Shown here: positions 59,339 to 64,000 of the stretch, one piece after another | How the letters are laid out: each line of letters begins with the position of its first letter | Position numbering within the stretch: position 1 is the stretch's first letter | From: Pseudomonas sp. NFIX28 | GTDB lineage: Bacteria; Pseudomonadota; Gammaproteobacteria; Pseudomonadales; Pseudomonadaceae | Reading direction: 5' to 3' | DNA: 64,000 nucleotides | Assembly (NCBI RefSeq): GCF_900107395.1 | Contig: NZ_FNPW01000005.1 | Location: forward strand, 120,869 to 184,868 | Program-made: the position numbers and the translations under genes | Notes under the pieces: generated by a model | The model's input: only the letters and a program-made list of their open reading frames with translations | Told to the model about the DNA's origin: nothing | Database searches by the model: none

Positions 59339-60526
59339 TCAAGAAGCCAGCGGCAATACTTGCCAAAGCCCGTTCTGCTGAATCAATTGCCGGTCGCAGT
59401 CCGCTTCACGGGCGGCGGCCAATGGTTGTCCAGGCAAGGCCTGAACCACGCGCTGACCCTCACTGCGCAACTGGCAAACCCGCTGCCAGAGGGCTGCATC
59501 CGTACTGTCCGGCATCCAGATACCGCCAGACGGTAGCTCGATCTCAGCACGCCCCAGGGTCACCAGGGTTTTCAAATCGGTAGAGAAGCCGGTTGCCGGA
59601 CGGGCGCGACCGAAGTCGGCGCCGATGTCGTCGTAACGACCGCCCTGGGCAATGGACTGGCCAACGCCCGGCACGAACACTGCGAACACCACACCGGTGT
59701 GGTAGTGGTAACCGCGCAGCTCGCCCAGGTCGAAGTACAGCGGCAATTCAGGGAAACGCACGGAAAGACGCTCGGCGATCGCCAACAGGTCGTCCAGGGC
59801 CGCCAGCACCGCCGCCGGTGCATGGGCCAGGCGTTCGCGGGCCGCAGCCAGCACTTCACGGCCGCCGCACAGGTCGACCAACGCGCGCAGCATGCCGGAC
59901 AGATCGGCCGGCAGGCCTTCGGTCAAGGTAATGACCTCGTCGATGGCCTTGCGTTGCAGGGCATCGAACAGCTGCTGCTCGACTTCGCCGGAGAGGCCGG
60001 CCGCACGGGCCAGGCCGCGGTAGATACCGACATGCCCCAGATCCATGTGCACATCCGGCACATCGGCCAATTGCAGCATCGCCAGCATCAGGCTGATGAC
60101 TTCGACGTCGCTGCTCGGGCTCGCATCGCCGTACAACTCGGCGCCCAGTTGAATCGGGCTGCGCGAGGACGACAAGGCACGCGGCTGCGCATGCAGCACG
60201 CTACCGGCGTAACACAGGCGGCTCGGGCCTTCGCGACGCAGGGTATGCGCGTCGATGCGGGCCACTTGCGGCGTAATGTCGGCACGGAAACCCATCTGCC
60301 GGCCCGATTGCGGGTCGATGACCTTGAAAGTACGCAGGTCGAGGTCCTGGCCCGCGCCAGTCAGCAAGGATTCCAGGTACTCGATATGAGGGGTCACGAC
60401 GAACTCGTAACCCCAGCTCTGGAACAGATCCAACACCTGGCGACGCGCAACTTCAATGCGCGCCGCCTCAGGTGGCAGTACTTCTTCGATGCCATCTGGC
60501 AGCAGCCAGCGGTCTACCGTTGCCAT
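59339..60526 (-). CDS. hisZ: ATP phosphoribosyltransferase regulatory subunit HisZ
   Basis: A 395-residue HisRS-like protein without the anticodon-binding domain. It forms the hetero-octamer with short HisG that starts histidine synthesis. Motif 2-like [17 protein letters not shown] is present, but the aminoacylation residues of true HisRS are not, as expected for HisZ. The ATG at 60526 gives the family's normal length; the longer open frame is ignored. It is followed by purA. Confidence 0.95.
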   Translation of the reverse strand: MATVDRWLLPDGIEEVLPPEAARIEVARRQVLDLFQSWGYEFVVTPHIEYLESLLTGAGQDLDLRTFKVIDPQSGRQMGFRADITPQVARIDAHTLRREGPSRLCYAGSVLHAQPRALSSSRSPIQLGAELYGDASPSSDVEVISLMLAMLQLADVPDVHMDLGHVGIYRGLARAAGLSGEVEQQLFDALQRKAIDEVITLTEGLPADLSGMLRALVDLCGGREVLAAARERLAHAPAAVLAALDDLLAIAERLSVRFPELPLYFDLGELRGYHYHTGVVFAVFVPGVGQSIAQGGRYDDIGADFGRARPATGFSTDLKTLVTLGRAEIELPSGGIWMPDSTDAALWQRVCQLRSEGQRVVQALPGQPLAAAREADCDRQLIQQNGLWQVLPLAS

Positions 60527-60841
60527 TACGCCATTCCCCTGTGATCCAGGCGGCCAACCTATGGGCGGGCCTTGAGTGAAGCAGAAAATGATCGGCTCAT
60601 GCGCAAACCACGCGCATGGGCGACGGGGCGAAAAGCCTGGAACCGGCTTCGCCACTCACTTTCCTCGAAAAAAACTGTCGAGTCGTTCAACTCGCCGTCT
60701 TGCACCAGTAACCACAATCAAACGTGCAGACGCAAAAAAGCCGGGAATTTCCCGGCTGCCGCATCATACACTCGTTTTCCCAAAGGAGCACCCCGCCAGA
60801 CACTTTAGCCGCCGGGCGGGGCGATTCAGGTCAACGTCGCA
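60527..60841. other. 315-bp gap between hisZ and hflC
   Basis: It contains the hflC terminator and, on its left side, the expected hisZ promoter. The small DUF2065 membrane-protein gene that I remember in this position in P. aeruginosa (PA4940) is not recognisable on either strand. Confidence 0.6.
60734..60757 (-). terminator. terminator of the hflK-hflC unit
   Basis: AGCCGGGAAATTCCCGGCT on the minus strand is followed by TTTTTGCG, about 85 bp after the hflC stop. Confidence 0.9.
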
Positions 60842-61711
60842 TCAAGGCTTGGCCTTTTCCAGGTAACGGAAAAAATCGCTGCTTGGGTCGAGGACCATGA
60901 CGTCGGATTTGTTCGCGAAGCTTTCACGATAGGCGCGCAGGCTACGGTAGAAGCCGTAGAACTCCTGGTCCTGGCCGTAGGCCTTGGAGTAGATGGCTGC
61001 AGCCTGGGCGTCGCCGTCACCGCGAATCTCTTCGGATTCACGATAGGCTTCAGCCAGCAGAACACGGCGCTGACGATCGGCGTCGGCACGAATACCTTCC
61101 GCCAGTTCGTTACCCTTGGCGCGATGCTCGCGGGCTTCACGTTCACGCTCGGTGCTCATGCGCTCGAAGACGCTGCGGTTCACTTCCTTCGGCAAGTCGA
61201 TGGTCTTGACCCGGACATCGACCACTTCGATGCCCAGTTCTTTCTCGGCCATCTTGTTGAGCGAAGCCGTGATATCCGCCATCAGCGCATCACGCTCACC
61301 GGAAACCACTTCATGCAGGGTGCGCTTACCGAACTGGTCACGCAGGCCCGACTCCAGACGACGGGAAAGACGCTCGTCGGCGATCTGCTTGAGGCCGGAA
61401 GTCGCGGTGTAGAAACGCTCCGCATCCTTCACGCGCCATTTGGCATAGGCATCGACCATCACGGCTTTCTTTTCCAGCGTCAGGAAACGCTGGGTCGGTG
61501 CATCCAGGGTCATCAGGCGGGCGTCGAACTTACGCACCTGATTCACATAGGGCACTTTCACATGCAGGCCCGGCTGCACGTCAGCCTGGACCACACGACC
61601 GAACTGCAGCAACACCGCGCGCTCGGTCTGAGCGACGATGTAGAAGCAGTTCCAGGCAGCGATCGCCACGACGACGCCGACGATAAGGGCGATCAGCGAT
61701 TTATTGCTCAT
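60842..61711 (-). CDS. hflC: FtsH protease modulator HflC
   Basis: A 289-residue SPFH-domain protein with one N-terminal membrane anchor (residues 5-25) and a periplasmic band-7 domain (VVQADVQPGLHVKVPYVNQV; DERLSRRLESGLRDQFGKRT; EREREAREHRAKGNELAEGI). HflC and HflK form the large cage around FtsH that limits its access to membrane substrates. It overlaps the hflK stop (TGATG). Confidence 0.97.
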   Translation of the reverse strand: MSNKSLIALIVGVVVAIAAWNCFYIVAQTERAVLLQFGRVVQADVQPGLHVKVPYVNQVRKFDARLMTLDAPTQRFLTLEKKAVMVDAYAKWRVKDAERFYTATSGLKQIADERLSRRLESGLRDQFGKRTLHEVVSGERDALMADITASLNKMAEKELGIEVVDVRVKTIDLPKEVNRSVFERMSTEREREAREHRAKGNELAEGIRADADRQRRVLLAEAYRESEEIRGDGDAQAAAIYSKAYGQDQEFYGFYRSLRAYRESFANKSDVMVLDPSSDFFRYLEKAKP

Positions 61712-62880
61712 CAGCGACTCTCCCTGGTACGCGCTTGCTGTTGCTGCAGATCAGCTGCCGAACGCACATTCGCTTCGTTGCTGCTGGCTGCTGCGCCAGT
61801 CACCGGAGCGCTGGTGTTACGGCCACTTTCGACCATTTTGTCCAGCGGCAGGTACAGCAGATTGCTCTGGCCGTTCTTGTTGCCGGTCACGAGAACCTTG
61901 CTGGTATTGCTGAAGACTTCCTGCATGGTGTCCAGGTACAGACGCTCGCGGGTGACTTCAGGCGCCTTGCGGTACTCAGCCACCAACTTGGTAAAGCGAT
62001 CGGCCTCACCCTTGGCGCGAGAAACCACTTCATCGCGATAACCGTTGGCATCCTCGAGGATGCGCTGGGCCTGACCACGGGCTTCCGGTACGACACCGTT
62101 GGCGTAGGTTTCAGCCTGGTTGCGCGAACGCTGCTCATCTTCACGGGCACGGATCACGTCATCGAAGGCTTCCTGCACTTCACGCGGTGCCGCTGCGCTC
62201 TGTACGTTCACCTGGGTAACGGTGATACCGGTGCGATAGGTATCGAGGAAACGTTGCAGACGCTCCTTGATCTCGCTAGCCATCAACTCACGGCCTTCGG
62301 TCAGCACCTGGTCCATAGCGGTAGAACCCACTACGTGGCGCAGGGCACTGTCGGTGGCGTGCTGCAGGCTGATTTCCGGCTGATCGACATTCAGCACGAA
62401 GTCCTGCAGGTTGCTGATCTTGTACTGCACGGTCAGCGGCACTTCGACGATGTTTTCGTCTTCAGTCAGCATTTGACCCTGCTTGGTATAGGCACGCTCA
62501 CGCGTGACGTTCTCCATGTACTTGCGATCGATCGGCGGGAAGTAGATGTTCAGGCCCGGGCCGACGGTTTCGTAGTACTTGCCGAAGCGCAGCACCACGG
62601 CCTGCTCCTGCTCGTCCACGACATATACCGCGCTGTACAGCCAAACAGCCGCCAGCACGACCAGGCCGATACCGAGCAGGCCGAAACCGCCGCCCTTACC
62701 GGAGCTGCCACCATCGTCACCACGTTTCTTACCACCACCGAACAACCCATTCAGGCTTTCCTGCAGCTTGCGGAAGGCCTCGTCGAGATCCGGTGGCCCC
62801 TTGCGGTCGCCATTGTTGCGGCGTTTACCACCCCAAGGATCCTGATTATTCGAGTTGCCACCCGGCTCATTCCAAGCCAT
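61711..62880 (-). CDS. hflK: FtsH protease modulator HflK
   Basis: A 389-residue SPFH protein with a cytoplasmic Gly/Asn-rich N terminus (MAWNEPGGNSNNQDPWGG), one membrane helix (about 75-95) and the band-7 domain (VGPGLNIYFPPIDRKYMENV; VQSAAAPREVQEAFDDVIRA). The C-terminal end is Gln/Arg-rich and disordered. I use the ATG at 62880, which begins with the family's usual MAWNEPG; an upstream in-frame start has no support. Confidence 0.97.
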   Translation of the reverse strand: MAWNEPGGNSNNQDPWGGKRRNNGDRKGPPDLDEAFRKLQESLNGLFGGGKKRGDDGGSSGKGGGFGLLGIGLVVLAAVWLYSAVYVVDEQEQAVVLRFGKYYETVGPGLNIYFPPIDRKYMENVTRERAYTKQGQMLTEDENIVEVPLTVQYKISNLQDFVLNVDQPEISLQHATDSALRHVVGSTAMDQVLTEGRELMASEIKERLQRFLDTYRTGITVTQVNVQSAAAPREVQEAFDDVIRAREDEQRSRNQAETYANGVVPEARGQAQRILEDANGYRDEVVSRAKGEADRFTKLVAEYRKAPEVTRERLYLDTMQEVFSNTSKVLVTGNKNGQSNLLYLPLDKMVESGRNTSAPVTGAAASSNEANVRSAADLQQQQARTRESR

Positions 62881-62976
62881 AGCGCTCTCCATCTGATAAA
62901 GCAAAGACGCACCCACGGCGCGCCGACCAATGCTACAGAATGCCTGCTACAGCGGCACAACCGCTTTTTCAGGCTT

Positions 62977-64000
62977 TTATTGCAAAGTGTGTTGCTCGAT
63001 GAATTCCAGCGGCTGCATGCCTTCGCGGCTTACCAGTCGATTCAGCTCGACCCGTGGCAAGCGGACAGCCAGCAGGCTGACACCTTCCTCGTCGTGATCT
63101 TCTTTCTGCACTGCGCCCAGCTCGAAGAACTGCGCTCGCAGTCGAGCAAAACGCTGCGGCAAGCGCAAGGTGCCTACGAACAAATCTTCGCCGAGCAGTT
63201 CGGCGATGGCCTGCTTGAGCAGGTCCAGCCCTTGCCCTTCGCGAGCCGACAACCAGACCCGCTGCGGCTTGCCATCGGCATCGCGCTGGATCTGCGGGTC
63301 TACTCCCTCGAGCAAATCGAGTTTGTTATAGACCTCCAGTATCGGCAAGTCCTGGGCCCCGATCTCGCCGAGCACCACCATGACCTGTTCGATCTGGGCC
63401 ATGCGCTCAGGCTCATGGGCATCGATCACATGCAGCAGCAGGTCGGAGTTGCTCGACTCTTCGAGCGTAGCCCGAAACGCCTCGACCAGTTTGTGCGGCA
63501 GGTGACGAATGAAGCCCACAGTGTCAGCGAGCACGATCGGGCCGAGATCGTCCAGCTCGAGCCGGCGCAAAGTCGGATCGAGGGTGGCGAACAGTTGGTC
63601 GGCCGCGAATACATCGGACTCGGTAACGGAGTTGAACAAGGTGGATTTGCCGGCGTTGGTGTAGCCCACCAACGATACCGAAGGAATATCGGCACGCTTG
63701 CGCCCACGACGAGCTTGCTCGCGCTGGCTGCGGACCTTCTCCAACCGGGCCTTGATCTGCCGCAGGCGAACCCGCAGAAGTCGCCGGTCGGTCTCGAGTT
63801 GGGTTTCACCCGGGCCGCGCAGGCCGATACCGCCCTTCTGCCGCTCAAGGTGAGTCCAGCCACGCACCAAACGCGTACTCATATGCTCAAGCTGGGCCAG
63901 TTCTACCTGGAGCTTGCCTTCGTGAGTGCGGGCGCGCTGGGCGAAGATGTCGAGAATCAGACCCGTGCGGTCAATCACGCGACACTCGAAAGCACGTTCG
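62977..64000 (-). CDS. hflX: GTPase HflX (5' part beyond the window)
   Basis: The visible C-terminal 341 or so residues of HflX. The frame stays open to the window edge, reading E-R-A-F-E-C-R before VIDRTGLILDIFAQR, so the gene starts outside; about 90 residues are missing compared with the usual 433. The GTPase core has G1 GYTNAGKST, G3 DTVGF and G4 NKLD motifs, preceded by the HflX domain (RGPGETQLETDRRLLRVRLR). HflX splits stalled 70S ribosomes under stress. It is 96 bp upstream of hflK. Confidence 0.96.
   Translation of the reverse strand, partial: ERAFECRVIDRTGLILDIFAQRARTHEGKLQVELAQLEHMSTRLVRGWTHLERQKGGIGLRGPGETQLETDRRLLRVRLRQIKARLEKVRSQREQARRGRKRADIPSVSLVGYTNAGKSTLFNSVTESDVFAADQLFATLDPTLRRLELDDLGPIVLADTVGFIRHLPHKLVEAFRATLEESSNSDLLLHVIDAHEPERMAQIEQVMVVLGEIGAQDLPILEVYNKLDLLEGVDPQIQRDADGKPQRVWLSAREGQGLDLLKQAIAELLGEDLFVGTLRLPQRFARLRAQFFELGAVQKEDHDEEGVSLLAVRLPRVELNRLVSREGMQPLEFIEQHTLQ

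Overview
The window is about 63% GC, uses Pseudomonas-style codons, and carries many short REP-type palindromes with the core GTAGGAGCGAGGCTTGC. Its gene order (desT-ureEFG-ureJ; braC-livHMGF; amaR/amaAB; pncB-nadE-azu; dnaB-rplI-rpsR-rpsF-rlmB-rnr-tRNA-Leu; purA-hisZ-hflC-hflK-hflX) matches, from memory, the PA4890-PA4943 stretch of P. aeruginosa. I infer a chromosomal segment of a Pseudomonas of the fluorescens group (chlororaphis/protegens-like). There is no prophage, insertion sequence, CRISPR array or integrase.

Region 1 (0-10 kb) is variable accessory chromosome: the cbpA-cbpM chaperone pair, an ATPase-domain-only Hsp70, a PerM-type permease, PsiF, an AraC regulator divergent from an EamA exporter, a lipase without a signal peptide, and an azoreductase-SMR exporter pair divergent from a LysR regulator. 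REP palindromes lie in most gaps, and one REP pair is amplified into a 122-bp tandem array. Region 2 (10-20 kb) holds an AsmA-like protein, a secreted 14-residue-repeat protein, DesT, the urease accessory genes ureE-ureF-ureG and a UreJ/HupE metal permease, an AGE-family epimerase, a CDF transporter and a short-chain dehydrogenase.

Region 3 (20-31 kb) is an amino-acid uptake and catabolism unit. A roughly 1-kb gene-free stretch rich in DnaA boxes precedes the livF end of a braC-livH-livM-livG-livF ABC transporter operon. That operon starts at a clear sigma-54 promoter with a series of AACC motifs spaced about 23 bp apart upstream. Next come amaB and amaA (pipecolate oxidase and the antiquitin-type dehydrogenase of lysine catabolism) and the divergent LysR gene amaR. 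Region 4 (31-35 kb) holds NAD salvage (pncB-nadE), azurin with an ANR-like site, a LOG phosphoribohydrolase and two very small genes.

Region 5 (35-42 kb) is a compact minus-strand cluster: a transglutaminase-like protein, a circularly permuted ATP-grasp/alpha-E fusion, and a 1091-residue transglutaminase/DUF2126 protein. It looks like a peptide or amide-bond-forming system whose product is unknown, and it is the best candidate here for an undescribed pathway. Region 6 (42-64 kb) is housekeeping: YgiQ radical SAM protein, DnaB, ribosomal proteins L9/S18/S6, RlmB, RNase R, two duplicated tRNA-Leu(CAG) units, an iron-type ABC importer, a chemoreceptor, PurA, HisZ, HflC, HflK and the C-terminal part of HflX, which runs off the window end.
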